A DNA stretch of 21,888 bases from contig DYIH01000005.1 of NCBI GenBank assembly GCA_020723785.1, positions 1-21,888 of the forward strand, given 5' to 3'. Of this stretch, positions 9,424 to 16,665 are shown piece after piece. A program made the translations under genes and the position numbers. The DNA comes from Thermaerobacter marianensis (GTDB lineage: Bacteria; Bacillota; Sulfobacillia; DYIH01). Position 1 is the first letter of the stretch; each line of letters opens with the position of its first letter. A model generated the notes under the pieces. The model was not told the origin of the DNA, searched no databases, and saw only the letters and a program-made list of their open reading frames with translations.

Positions 9424-9440
9424 CCGCCCGGTCCGGGCGG
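9424..9440. terminator. Hairpin between convergent genes, possible shared terminator
   Basis: CCGCCCG and CGGGCGG form a perfect 7-bp stem with loop GTC. It lies between the convergent SleB-like (stop 9306) and SH3b (stop 9485) genes. There is no U-run on either side, so it would be an atypical terminator. The rest of 9307-9484 shows no gene. Confidence 0.3.
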
Positions 9441-9484
9441 AGCGGATGCCCCCGGTCACAATCGATGCACGTTTCGCCTGCCGG

Positions 9485-10009
9485 CTATTCCTCCTGCCGC
9501 AGGTAGCTGGTGTTGACCCAGCCCGTCACCGTGGTGCGGTTCCCGCTGAACCTGATCTTGGCCCAATCACCATCGACGGCCAGCACCTCCACCATGGTGC
9601 CCCTTTGGAGCGACCCCACCTTGTTGGCTTCAACCCTTGCGCTGTCGCGGATGTTGAGGATGTCGGCGGTCACCATCGCCCGCGCCCCCTTGGCCAGGCG
9701 GCTGGCGCCGCTTTGGTCGGCGGTCCTGGTGCTCCCGCGTCCACTATCGGTGAGGTCGCCGGCCCGCCCCCCTTTGATCACCGCGGACGGTCCGTCCACC
9801 GGCTCCGCCGCGCTGTCCTGCCCCACCTGTGCCCGCAAGTCGTCCACCTGCGCCTGGAGCGTCGCCACCTGGGCCTGCAGGTCGGCCAGTGTCACCGTGT
9901 CCTTTTTGTCGAGGGAGGATGTCAGCTTTCCGCACCCCCCGCCCACCACGAGCGCCCCCGCCGCCAGGGCCGCCAGGGCCACCTTCTTTGACCGGCCACC
10001 ATTCCGCAT
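9485..10009 (-). CDS. SH3b-domain exported protein, probably membrane- or lipid-anchored
   Basis: A 174-aa protein with three parts. The N-terminus is positively charged (RSKK) with a hydrophobic stretch ending GGGC, which may be a lipoprotein signal; the residues before the Cys fit the lipobox poorly, so a plain membrane anchor is an alternative. Next is a short heptad-repeat coiled coil (LADLQAQVATLQAQVDDLRA). The C-terminal SH3b domain of about 65 residues has NIRDSARVEANKVGSLQRG and GWVNTSYL, a fold that usually binds peptidoglycan. ATG 10009 is chosen because AAAGGAG at 10020-10026 is 10 nt upstream. Its place between relA and hisS matches where some Bacillus species carry the SH3-containing amidase gene yrvJ; here no amidase domain is attached. 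A scaffold or wall-sensing role is an inference. Confidence 0.75.
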   Translation of the reverse strand: MRNGGRSKKVALAALAAGALVVGGGCGKLTSSLDKKDTVTLADLQAQVATLQAQVDDLRAQVGQDSAAEPVDGPSAVIKGGRAGDLTDSGRGSTRTADQSGASRLAKGARAMVTADILNIRDSARVEANKVGSLQRGTMVEVLAVDGDWAKIRFSGNRTTVTGWVNTSYLRQEE

Positions 10010-10042
10010 TCTCGGCACCCTCCTTTGCACCCCACCGAAGCG

Positions 10043-10067
10043 CCCAACGGTTCTCCGATCCGTTGGG
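10043..10067 (-). promoter_or_regulatory. Inverted repeat in the leader of the SH3b gene
   Basis: CCCAACGG and CCGTTGGG are perfect 8-bp arms around the 9-nt loop TTCTCCGAT (plus strand). It lies 33 bp before the SH3b start and 16 bp before its ribosome binding site. It could be an operator or an RNA stem-loop. The remaining gap to 10208 holds only short inverted repeats. Confidence 0.4.
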
Positions 10068-10208
10068 ACCCCGTTGTCCGCGCCGCACTCTGATCCGCGG
10101 ACCGGGATCGGCGGGAACCCCGCTATTCTGGAGGCATGCCTATTCTTGCCTGACCGAGATTATGACAGGCTGCTTGCGAGAGCAGGCGCCCGACGGCGGG
10201 AATTACGC

Positions 10209-10832
10209 TCACAGGCCGGTGCGCAGGCGGACCAGGAACGGGTTGTAGCGGCGCTCGGCGCCGATGGTGGAGGGATCGCCGTGGCCGGGGTAAACCTCAA
10301 CGTCGTCCGGCAGGGGAAGAAGGAGATCGCGGATGGAGGCCTGCAGCGCCTCGGCCGACCCGCCGGGGAAGTCGGTGCGGCCCACCGTCCCCTTGAACAG
10401 CGTATCCCCGGTGAAGAGGCGATTGCCCGTCAGGAAGCAGAGGCCGCCCGGGGTATGGCCGGGCGTGTGCAGCACATCGAAAACCAGATCGCCGCAGGTG
10501 ACCCGGTCGCCGTGCTGGAGGAAACGGGTCGGCCGGACCTGGCGGGGCGCCCATTCCTCCAGCAGAGGGAGGTCGGCCTCGTGGAGCATGACCGGGGCTC
10601 GATACGCCTCGGCCAAATCCGGAACGGCCCCTATGTGGTCCCAGTGGCAGTGGGTCAGGAGGATGGCGACGGCCTGCAACCCCTCCCGCTCGAGGAGACC
10701 CAGGATTTGGTCGGCATCGTCGCCCGGGTCTATGACGGCTGCCGCCCCCTCCCCCGCCTTGAGTATGTAGCAGTTTTCCTCATACAGCCCGGTGGGGAGC
10801 CACCAAAGGCCCTCACGTGCGGAAACGGTCAT
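10209..10832 (-). CDS. MBL-fold metal-dependent hydrolase, glyoxalase II-like
   Basis: A 207-aa cytoplasmic metallo-beta-lactamase-fold enzyme. The dinuclear metal site is visible: HCHWDH at 61-66, TPGHTPGG, GDTLF and the late YPGHGDPS histidine. This matches the small glyoxalase II-like (YcbL-type) group, whose substrates are thioesters such as S-lactoylglutathione or related thiol adducts; the actual substrate is unknown, and glutathione is often absent from such anaerobes. The start is ATG 10832, 7 bp after the relA stop, with GAGGTGA (overlapping the end of relA) as ribosome binding site. The two genes are therefore surely cotranscribed. In many Bacillota this gene follows relA and dtd; here dtd is missing from between them. 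Confidence 0.9.
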   Translation of the reverse strand: MTVSAREGLWWLPTGLYEENCYILKAGEGAAAVIDPGDDADQILGLLEREGLQAVAILLTHCHWDHIGAVPDLAEAYRAPVMLHEADLPLLEEWAPRQVRPTRFLQHGDRVTCGDLVFDVLHTPGHTPGGLCFLTGNRLFTGDTLFKGTVGRTDFPGGSAEALQASIRDLLLPLPDDVEVYPGHGDPSTIGAERRYNPFLVRLRTGL

Positions 10833-10839
10833 CGAACGG

Positions 10840-13086
10840 TCACCTCGGAAGAGTTCCCGCCCCGCCGGCCCGCGCCGCCCGGTCCACGCTGAAGACACCG
10901 CGCACCTTCTGCAGTCGGGCGGCGATGCTCCCCAGCTGGTCGAGGTTGCGCACCTCGATGACCATGTCGATCTTGGCCGCCTTGTTGCCGTAGGCCCAGG
11001 TGCGGGAATAGAGGATGTTGGTGTTGGTTTCGGCCACGGCCCGGGCCACGTCGGACAACAATCCCGGACGGTCCATGGCGTTGACGGTGATCTCCACCGG
11101 GTAGTAGCGGGCATCCACGTCGTCCCAGCAGACCTCGATCAGGCGGCCCTGCTGGGACTCGTCCCGGAGGTGGCTCTGCAGGCTGGGACAGTCCTGACGG
11201 TGGATGGCCACGCCACGGCCGCGGGTGATGTAACCGACGATCCGGTCGCCCGGCACCGGGTTGCAGCAGCGGGGAAAGCGCACCAGCACGTTGTCGATGC
11301 CCTTGACGATCACGCCCTCGCCCTTCCCCGCGGGGCGCTTTTTCCTGGGCTTGGGCTGGCGCTGGACAAGTGTATCGAGGTCCAGCGGGACCTGCCTTTC
11401 CCGCTCCTTCAGATACATGTCCCGCAGGCGGCCGACCACCTGCTGGGCGCTGACGCCCCCGAAGCCGACGGAGACGAGGAGGTCCTCGACGCCCGGCAGG
11501 TTCAGCCGGCGGCGCACCTCCTCCAGCCAATCGTCGCGCAGCAGGTCGGCCGGCTCCCAGCCGTGGCGGTGGATCTCCCGCTCGATCAGGTCGCGGCCCC
11601 GTTCCAGGTTCTCCTCGCGGCGCTCCCGCTTGAACCACTGCCGGATACGGTTCTTGGCGTTGGAGGTCTTGGCGATGTTCAGCCAGTCGGCGCTGGGACC
11701 GGGGCTCTGCTTGCTGGTCAGGATCTCGACGATGTCCCCGTGCTGCAGCGGGGTGTCCAGGGGGGCGATGCGGCCGTTGATCTTGGCCCCGACGCAGCGG
11801 TGGCCGACCTCGCTGTGGACCCGGTAGGCGAAGTCGATGGGCGTGGAGCCGGCCGGCAGGTCGAAGACATCCCCCTTGGGCGTGAAGACGAAGACCTCGT
11901 CGGTGAACATGTCGATCTTGAGAGACTCCATGAACTCCCGGGCATCCCCGAGGTCCTTCTGCCACTCCAGCATCTCCCGCAGCCAGGCCAGCTTCTGGTC
12001 GAACTCGCGGTCGCCCTTGCCGCCCTCCTTGTAGCGCCAGTGGGCGGCGATGCCGTATTCGGAGGTGCGGTGCATCTCCCAGGTGCGGATCTGTATCTCG
12101 AAGGGCTCCCCGTGGGGGCCGATGACGGTCGTGTGCAGCGACTGGTACATGTTCGACTTGGGGGTGGCGATGTAGTCCTTGAAGCGGCCGGGGATCGGCT
12201 TCCACAGGGCGTGGACGATACCCAGTACGGCGTAGCAATCCTTGATGGAGTCGACGATGACCCGCACGGCCATCAGGTCGTAAATCTCGGCCAGGTCCTT
12301 GCCCTTCTTCATCTTGCCGTAGATGCTGTAGAGGTGCTTGGCCCTGCCCTGGATCTCGGCCCGGACGCCGGCCTCCGCCAGGCGCTGGCGCAGGGTGTCC
12401 ATGAGCTGGCGGGCGACCTCCTCCCGCTCCTGACGCCGCATCGGGATGCGCCGGGCCAGGTCGCGGTAGACCTCGGGCTCCAGGTAGCGGAGGGCCAGGT
12501 CTTCCAGCTCCCACTTGAAACGGAAAATCCCCAGCCGGTGGGCCAGGGGCGCAAAGATGTCCAGGGTCTCCTGGGAGATCTCCCTCCGCTTGGGTTCGGG
12601 CAGGCAGCCCAGGGTGCGCATGTTGTGCAGCCGGTCGGCCAGCTTGATCAGGATGACGCGGATGTCCCTGGCCATGGCCAGGAACATCTTGCGCCAGTTG
12701 TCGGCCTGGAACTCCATGCGCGACGTGTATTGAAGCCTGCCCAGCTTGGTGACGCCGTCCACCAGGGCGGTGATCTCGGGGCCGAACTCGGCCTCGATCT
12801 GCTCCAGCGCAACCCCGGTGTCCTCCACCACGTCGTGGAGAAGGGCGGCCGCCATGGTCACGACATCGAGTTCCAATTCGGCGAGGATCATGGCCACGGC
12901 CAGAGGATGCTGGATGTACTCCTCCCCCGACCGCCGCCGCTGCCCCTCGTGGGCCAGGCGGCTGAAGCGGAAGGCTTTGTCCAGCAAGGCGAAATCCGCG
13001 CCGGGGAGGTAGGACTCCACGCGCTTTTTCAGGTCGTCGAAGGTTAGGATCTCGTTTTGCGCCCGGCTTTCCAGCTCAACGGCCAT
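10840..13086 (-). CDS. relA: Bifunctional (p)ppGpp synthetase/hydrolase, Rel/SpoT family
   Basis: This protein makes and degrades the stringent-response alarmone (p)ppGpp. The N-terminal HD hydrolase domain is intact (YIQHPLAVA with His60, LLHDVVEDT with His84-Asp85, IKLADRLHNMRTL). The synthetase domain has KHLYSIYGKMKK and RFKDYIATPKSNMYQSLHT; the RFKD version (about 301-304) is the one found in bifunctional enzymes, unlike the EXDD form of E. coli RelA. A TGS domain (VFVFTPKGDVFDLP), a Cys-containing zinc-finger-like region (RFPRCCNPVPGD, HRQDCPSL) and a C-terminal ACT domain (MDRPGLLSDVARAVAETN) follow, as in full-length ribosome-associated Rel. ATG 13086 has AAAGGA 9 nt upstream; it gives 748 aa, a normal length. 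The gene leads the leftward operon with the MBL hydrolase. Confidence 0.96.
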   Translation of the reverse strand: MAVELESRAQNEILTFDDLKKRVESYLPGADFALLDKAFRFSRLAHEGQRRRSGEEYIQHPLAVAMILAELELDVVTMAAALLHDVVEDTGVALEQIEAEFGPEITALVDGVTKLGRLQYTSRMEFQADNWRKMFLAMARDIRVILIKLADRLHNMRTLGCLPEPKRREISQETLDIFAPLAHRLGIFRFKWELEDLALRYLEPEVYRDLARRIPMRRQEREEVARQLMDTLRQRLAEAGVRAEIQGRAKHLYSIYGKMKKGKDLAEIYDLMAVRVIVDSIKDCYAVLGIVHALWKPIPGRFKDYIATPKSNMYQSLHTTVIGPHGEPFEIQIRTWEMHRTSEYGIAAHWRYKEGGKGDREFDQKLAWLREMLEWQKDLGDAREFMESLKIDMFTDEVFVFTPKGDVFDLPAGSTPIDFAYRVHSEVGHRCVGAKINGRIAPLDTPLQHGDIVEILTSKQSPGPSADWLNIAKTSNAKNRIRQWFKRERREENLERGRDLIEREIHRHGWEPADLLRDDWLEEVRRRLNLPGVEDLLVSVGFGGVSAQQVVGRLRDMYLKERERQVPLDLDTLVQRQPKPRKKRPAGKGEGVIVKGIDNVLVRFPRCCNPVPGDRIVGYITRGRGVAIHRQDCPSLQSHLRDESQQGRLIEVCWDDVDARYYPVEITVNAMDRPGLLSDVARAVAETNTNILYSRTWAYGNKAAKIDMVIEVRNLDQLGSIAARLQKVRGVFSVDRAARAGGAGTLPR

Positions 13087-13137
13087 AGCGGGCCATCCTT
13101 TCGCTCCGCTATGCAACTGTTAATAACTAGTCCTTTT

Positions 13138-13146
13138 ATTATAGCA
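13138..13146 (-). promoter_or_regulatory. Extended -10 promoter of relA
   Basis: On the minus strand TGC is directly followed by a perfect TATAAT (13138-13143), an extended -10 element. The -35 region is poor (TTCCCA at 15-bp spacing is the best), as is usual for this promoter type. The leader would be about 45 nt. It stands in a locally A/T-rich patch. Confidence 0.6.
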
Positions 13147-13267
13147 TGACATGCCGGATGGGAACGTTATCGATTTTTCACGGCTAATGCAGCCTGATGA
13201 TCGCCGGCGCAGGATCACCGCATAACGCAGCCGGAAGCGGGCCAAACTGGTCGAGGGTGGCACGGAC

Positions 13268-14029
13268 ATGCTCGATCAGGTGGCCGACAAACCGCAACTC
13301 TCCGTCGTCCTGCCGGCCTTCAACGAGGAAGGGAACATCGCCGCGACGCTGGACCGGGTCGAGCGCTACCTGGAACGGGCCTGCCCGGAATACGAGATCC
13401 TGGTCATCGACGACGGCAGCCGCGACGGGACGGTGGCGGTCGCCGGCTACTGGATGCGGCGCAACGGCAGGATCCGCCTCCTGCGGCACGAAACCAACCG
13501 GGGCTACGGCGCCGCGCTGAAGACGGGCTTCGCCGCCGCCCGGGGCGAGTGGGTCTTCTTCATGGACGCCGACGGCCAGTTCGAGATCGACGACCTGGAC
13601 CGCTTCCTGCCCCTGGCGCGGGAATACGACGGCGTCATCGGTTACCGTGTCCGACGCCGGGACCCGCTCCTCCGCCGGCTCAACGCCCTCGGATGGAACC
13701 TGCTGAACCGCCAGCTCCTCGGCATCCCCTACCGGGACATCGACTGCGGCTTCAAGCTCTATCACCGGCGCGTCCTGGAGGCCATCCCGATCACCTCGTC
13801 CGGCGCCATGATCAACGCCGAGATGCTGGCTCGGATGACGGCCCGGGGCTTCCGGCTGGCCGAGGTCGGGGTGCGCCACTTGCCCCGGGAGGCGGGGGCG
13901 GCCACCGGGGCCAGTCCCCGCGTGATCCTGCGGGCGTTCCGCGAGCTTTGCTCCATGCACCGCCAGCTCCGCGACGAGATCCGGGGCCGCGGCCTCGTGC
14001 CGGGTCGAACGCCGCTGCGAACGCCTTGA
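13268..14029 (+). CDS. GT2-family glycosyltransferase, polyprenyl-phosphate sugar synthase-like
   Basis: A 253-aa glycosyltransferase with a GT-A fold. Visible are SVVLPAFNEEGNI near the start, IDDGSRDGT at about 47-55 (nucleotide-binding Asp pair) and DADGQF at about 100-105 (metal-binding DXD). The C-terminal SGAMINAEMLARMTARGFR stretch resembles dolichyl-phosphate mannose synthase and ArnC/GtrB-like enzymes. Unlike ArnC or GtrB there is no C-terminal pair of membrane helices, so it resembles the soluble DPM1-like form. The likely reaction is transfer of a sugar from a nucleotide sugar to a polyprenyl phosphate at the inner membrane face; the sugar is unknown. ATG 13268 has GAGGGTGG about 8 nt upstream. 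It is followed after 16 bp by a small four-helix membrane protein, a pairing seen in lipid-linked sugar pathways. Confidence 0.85.
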   Translation: MLDQVADKPQLSVVLPAFNEEGNIAATLDRVERYLERACPEYEILVIDDGSRDGTVAVAGYWMRRNGRIRLLRHETNRGYGAALKTGFAAARGEWVFFMDADGQFEIDDLDRFLPLAREYDGVIGYRVRRRDPLLRRLNALGWNLLNRQLLGIPYRDIDCGFKLYHRRVLEAIPITSSGAMINAEMLARMTARGFRLAEVGVRHLPREAGAATGASPRVILRAFRELCSMHRQLRDEIRGRGLVPGRTPLRTP

Positions 14030-14045
14030 CATTGGGGGTGACGCC

Positions 14046-14420
14046 ATGGACAGCAGGGCGGGCGGCGTAATCGGCGGAGCGTCTGCGTACTGGGCCGCCG
14101 CCGTATCGGTGCTCCTCGGCGCCGCCGGACAGGTGCTGTTCCGGGCCGGCGCACGCGGCGCGGCGCCCACCCTGGCCGGCATCCTGCAGGCCGCCGCAAC
14201 GCCGTCCGTCCTACTGGGCATCGCCTGCTACGGCCTGAGCACCCTCTTCTGGCTCCAAGCACTGTCCCGCCTCCCCCTGGGCCTCGCCTATCCCCTCCTG
14301 AGCGCCAATTTCATCCTCGTCCCCCTGGCGGCCCGCTTCCTGCTCGGCGAACCCCTGACCGCCGGCATGCTGGCCGGCGGGCTGCTGATCATCACCGGGG
14401 TGGCGGTGGTCAGCCGGTGA
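14046..14420 (+). CDS. Small four-helix EamA/SMR-like membrane protein
   Basis: A 124-aa protein with four predicted membrane helices at roughly 14-36, 54-76, 80-102 and 106-122. The pattern (PLGLAYPLLSANFILVPLAA and GEPLTAGMLAGGLLIITGV) matches the half-size EamA/small multidrug resistance fold. Such proteins include ArnE/ArnF, proposed to flip polyprenyl-phosphate sugars, and Smr drug exporters; the typical Smr membrane glutamate near the start is not seen. Because the preceding gene makes a lipid-linked-sugar-type glycosyltransferase, a flippase role is the better guess. ATG 14046 has GGGGGTGA just upstream. The 3' end overlaps the convergent LysR gene by 11 bp, so neither gene can have a terminator beyond its own coding region here. 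Confidence 0.75.
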   Translation: MDSRAGGVIGGASAYWAAAVSVLLGAAGQVLFRAGARGAAPTLAGILQAAATPSVLLGIACYGLSTLFWLQALSRLPLGLAYPLLSANFILVPLAARFLLGEPLTAGMLAGGLLIITGVAVVSR

Positions 14421-15342
14421 GCGGTCCGTCCGCGACCATCACCTTGGGCAGCAGTGCCATGAAGGCAAGCACCGCCGGCGCCTGGCGCCTGGCCTTGTTG
14501 TAGGCCACGAAGAACCGGCGCCGGAGGGGCAACCCTTCATCGGCAACGGACAGTTGGGCCAGCGAGCCGGCTCCGATCTCCCCGGCCACGGCCATCCGGG
14601 AAAGGAAGCTGACGCCCAGGCCCGCCGCCACGGCCTGCTTGATCGTCTCCAGGTCGCCCAACTCGATCGTCCTGCGGAAGACGATGCCCCGGTCTGCCAG
14701 GAACTCCTCGACCCGGCGGCGGGTCCCGGAACCCGGTTCGCGGAGCAGAAGCGTTTCCGCGGCCAATTCCGCCAGCGACAGCGGGGCGCAGCGTTCCCCG
14801 CGATCCGCCGGCGCGGCCAGCGGATGCCCGGACCGTGCGACCGGGACCAGTTCGTCGACCGCGCACACCTCGGCGTAAAGCTGGGGGCAGTCGACCGGCC
14901 CGGATAGCACCCCCACGTCGAGCCCCCCTTCGACCAGGGCTTCGGCGATGGCGGCCGAGTTGGCGATGCTCAACTTGAGGTCGATCCCCGGGTAGCGCCG
15001 CGCGTAGACCTCCAGCAGGCGGGGAAGGAGATACCTCCCCGGCGTGGTGCTGGCGCCCAGGTGCAGCCGCCCGCTTTCGAGGTTCCTCAACTCGGCCAGG
15101 GCGCTCCGGGCTTCCTCCGCTGTCCGCAGGATGCGCTCGGCATAAGCCAGCAGGCGTTCCCCCGCCTCCGTCAGGATCGTTTTCCGGCCCACGTGAGTGA
15201 ACAACTGGAGGCCGGCTTCCCTTTCGAGGGCGTCGATGTGCCTGGACACCGTCGGCTGGGTCAGGGCCAAACCCTCCGCCGCGCGGGAGAAGTTGAGTTC
15301 CCGGGCCACGCGGCAGAACGTCTCCAATTGGTATATCTCCAT
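14410..15342 (-). CDS. LysR-family transcriptional regulator
   Basis: A 310-aa DNA-binding regulator. Residues 1-60 are the winged helix-turn-helix (LETFCRVARELNFSRAAEGL, TQPTVSRHIDALEREAG), and residues about 90-300 form the type 2 periplasmic-binding-like effector domain (LHLGASTTPGRYLLPRLL, GLGVSFLSRMAV). The profile is close to CysB/CysL-like and other sulfur- or selenium-linked LysR proteins. ATG 15342 has an A/G-rich AGGGGAGGGGG stretch directly before it. It is divergent from selD across 189 bp; LysR proteins commonly control the divergent gene, so selD and the genes after it are candidate targets. I recall an annotation class of selenium-metabolism-associated LysR regulators, but membership cannot be checked here. 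The effector is unknown. Confidence 0.9.
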   Translation of the reverse strand: MEIYQLETFCRVARELNFSRAAEGLALTQPTVSRHIDALEREAGLQLFTHVGRKTILTEAGERLLAYAERILRTAEEARSALAELRNLESGRLHLGASTTPGRYLLPRLLEVYARRYPGIDLKLSIANSAAIAEALVEGGLDVGVLSGPVDCPQLYAEVCAVDELVPVARSGHPLAAPADRGERCAPLSLAELAAETLLLREPGSGTRRRVEEFLADRGIVFRRTIELGDLETIKQAVAAGLGVSFLSRMAVAGEIGAGSLAQLSVADEGLPLRRRFFVAYNKARRQAPAVLAFMALLPKVMVADGPLTG

Positions 15343-15415
15343 GCCCCCTCCCCTCTCCGGGCGCGCTCACGCTCTGTCGCCCCTTTTTTATCATGCAGGT
15401 TTCGTATGGGTTATA

Positions 15416-15428
15416 TTTGAATTATTCA
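15416..15428. promoter_or_regulatory. Candidate LysR-type binding site between lysR gene and selD
   Basis: The A/T-rich patch at 15411-15440 contains TTTGAATTATTCA, a T-N11-A arrangement with a central TGAAT-T-ATTCA dyad. It lies directly upstream of the proposed selD -35 box, the usual place for a LysR activator site. This is a pattern match only. Confidence 0.35.
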
Positions 15429-15429
15429 T

Positions 15430-15458
15430 TTTTCATATATCACACCAGAGCCTAAAAT
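15430..15458 (+). promoter_or_regulatory. Probable selD promoter
   Basis: TTTTCA (15430-15435, 4/6 of the -35 consensus) and TAAAAT (15453-15458, 5/6 of the -10 consensus) are spaced 17 bp. Transcription would start near 15465, giving a leader of about 67 nt before the GTG start. A weak -35 fits activation by the neighbouring LysR protein. Confidence 0.5.
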
Positions 15459-15486
15459 ACCACTAGGGACATCCGGATTGAGGGCT

Positions 15487-15505
15487 CTTGCGGCTTGACC
15501 GCGAG
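15487..15505 (+). other. Short stem-loop in the selD leader
   Basis: CTTGCGG and CCGCGAG pair over 7 positions (one G-U) around the loop CTTGA. It ends 10 nt before the GAGGAGGG ribosome binding site. Function unknown; it may simply be a stable leader hairpin. Confidence 0.3.
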
Positions 15506-15531
15506 TGCGCCGTCCGAGGAGGGAAACAGGC

Positions 15532-16584
15532 GTGTCGCTACCATCCATCCGGCTGACCGACTATTCGCCGGGATCGGGGTGAGCCAGCAAGTTCGGTCCC
15601 CGGGACCTGGCGCACGTGTTGCGCCGCCTGCCGCCGGTCGATGATCCGCGCCTCATCGCGCATCTGGGCGACGACGCCGCCGTGCTCCGGCTGTCACCGG
15701 AGCTGGCCGTCGTCCAGACGGTCGACTGCATCACCCCCATCGTGAACGATCCGTACCTCTTCGGCCAGATCGTCGCGGCCAACGCCCTGAGCGACATCTA
15801 CGCCATGGGCGGCCGGCCGGTGATGGCCCTGAACATCGTGGGATACCCGATCCGCAGTCTGCCGGCGGGCCACCTGGAGGAGATGCTGCGGGGCGGCGCG
15901 GACAAGGCGCGCGAAGCCGGGGTGGCCGTGGCGGGCGGCCACACCCTGGAAGACCCTGCGCCGAAGTACGGGATGGCGGTGACCGGCATCGCCAACCCGG
16001 CGCATCTGGTCACCAAGCGCGGCGCTCGGCCGGGAGACGCCCTGTTCCTCACCAAGCCGATCGGCACCGGCGTCCTGGCGACCGCCCTGGAGCAGAAATT
16101 GGCCGGCGCCGCCGTGGAATCCGTCATCTCGCCGGTGATGACCGCGCTCAACCGCGGGGCGGCGGAAGCCATGCTGGCCGTCGGGGTCCACGCCTGCACC
16201 GACGTCACCGGCTTCGGCCTGCTGGGGCACCTGCACGACCTCGCCCGGGCCAGCGGGCTGTCGGCGCGCGTCTACGCGCAGAACGTCCCCGTGCTCCCCG
16301 GCGCCCGCGCCCTGGCGAGCAGAGCCGTATCCCGCGGCACGCTGAACAACCTCCGCCACGCCGGGGAATGGGTCGCCTGGGAGAGCGACCCCGACCACGA
16401 CGAACAGGTGCTGCTCTGCGACGCCCAGACCTCGGGCGGGCTGCTGATCGCCGTCTCCGTAGACCGCAAGGACGCTCTCATCCGCGCCCTCGAAGGGGGT
16501 GGTTGCCTGGCCTGCAGCGAGGTGGGGCGCCTGGAGGACGGCCCCCCCGGGAGGGTCCTCGTCAGCGGGAAGCTGGCCCGGTAA
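15532..16584 (+). CDS. selD: Selenophosphate synthetase containing a predicted selenocysteine (TGA at codon 17)
   Basis: SelD makes selenophosphate from selenide and ATP; this is the selenium donor for selenocysteine and selenouridine. The start is GTG 15532, with GAGGAGGG 8 nt upstream. The N-terminus reads MSLPSIRLTDYSPGSG, then TGA at 15580-15582, then ASKFGPRDLAHVL. This aligns with the RLTQYSHGAGCGCK region of E. coli SelD and places the TGA exactly at catalytic Cys17, with the essential Lys at 20 kept. Known SelD proteins carry Cys or selenocysteine there. The second Cys of that motif is Ser here. Downstream, DDAAVL, TVDCITPIVNDPYLFG, ANALSDIYAMGG, GGHTLEDP, DVTGFGLLGHL and DAQTSGG confirm the family. 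Read through, the product is 350 residues, equal to the family's usual length. A caller that stops at TGA would start near 15616 and lose the catalytic loop. Confidence 0.93.
15580..15625 (+). promoter_or_regulatory. In-frame UGA (Sec) codon and candidate bacterial SECIS hairpins
   Basis: After the TGA at 15580-15582 two perfect stems are seen. GGTCC/GGACC (15595-15599 with 15603-15607) has loop CCG and can stack on GCCA/TGGC (15583-15586 with 15608-15611). GGCGCA/TGCGCC (15609-15614 with 15620-15625) has loop CGTGT, which starts 32 nt after the TGA and has G as its second base. The second fits the reported bacterial SECIS rules best (apical loop 16-37 nt from UGA, G in the first two loop bases). 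The two folds compete for a few bases, and which one binds SelB is not known. Confidence 0.6.
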
Positions 16585-16665
16585 AAGGGGAATCACCCAG
16601 ATTTGAAATTGAGCGAGCGTTATAACGTGAGCCACAAGCAAGAACATTGAGAAGGAGGCGACGAG

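Noticed and set aside
10132..10185. Terminator after the MBL hydrolase gene
   Set aside because: AGGCATGCCT (10132-10141) and CTGCT/AGCAG (10170-10185) are short inverted repeats without U-runs, too weak to call.
15616..16584. Truncated SelD starting at GTG 15616
   Set aside because: This start has no ribosome binding site and removes the conserved catalytic loop, while GTG 15532 has a strong site and recovers the full family N-terminus through the TGA.
16600..16627. Separate promoter for the DsrE-like gene
   Set aside because: TTGAAA and TATAAC are present but only 12 bp apart, too close for a sigma-A promoter.
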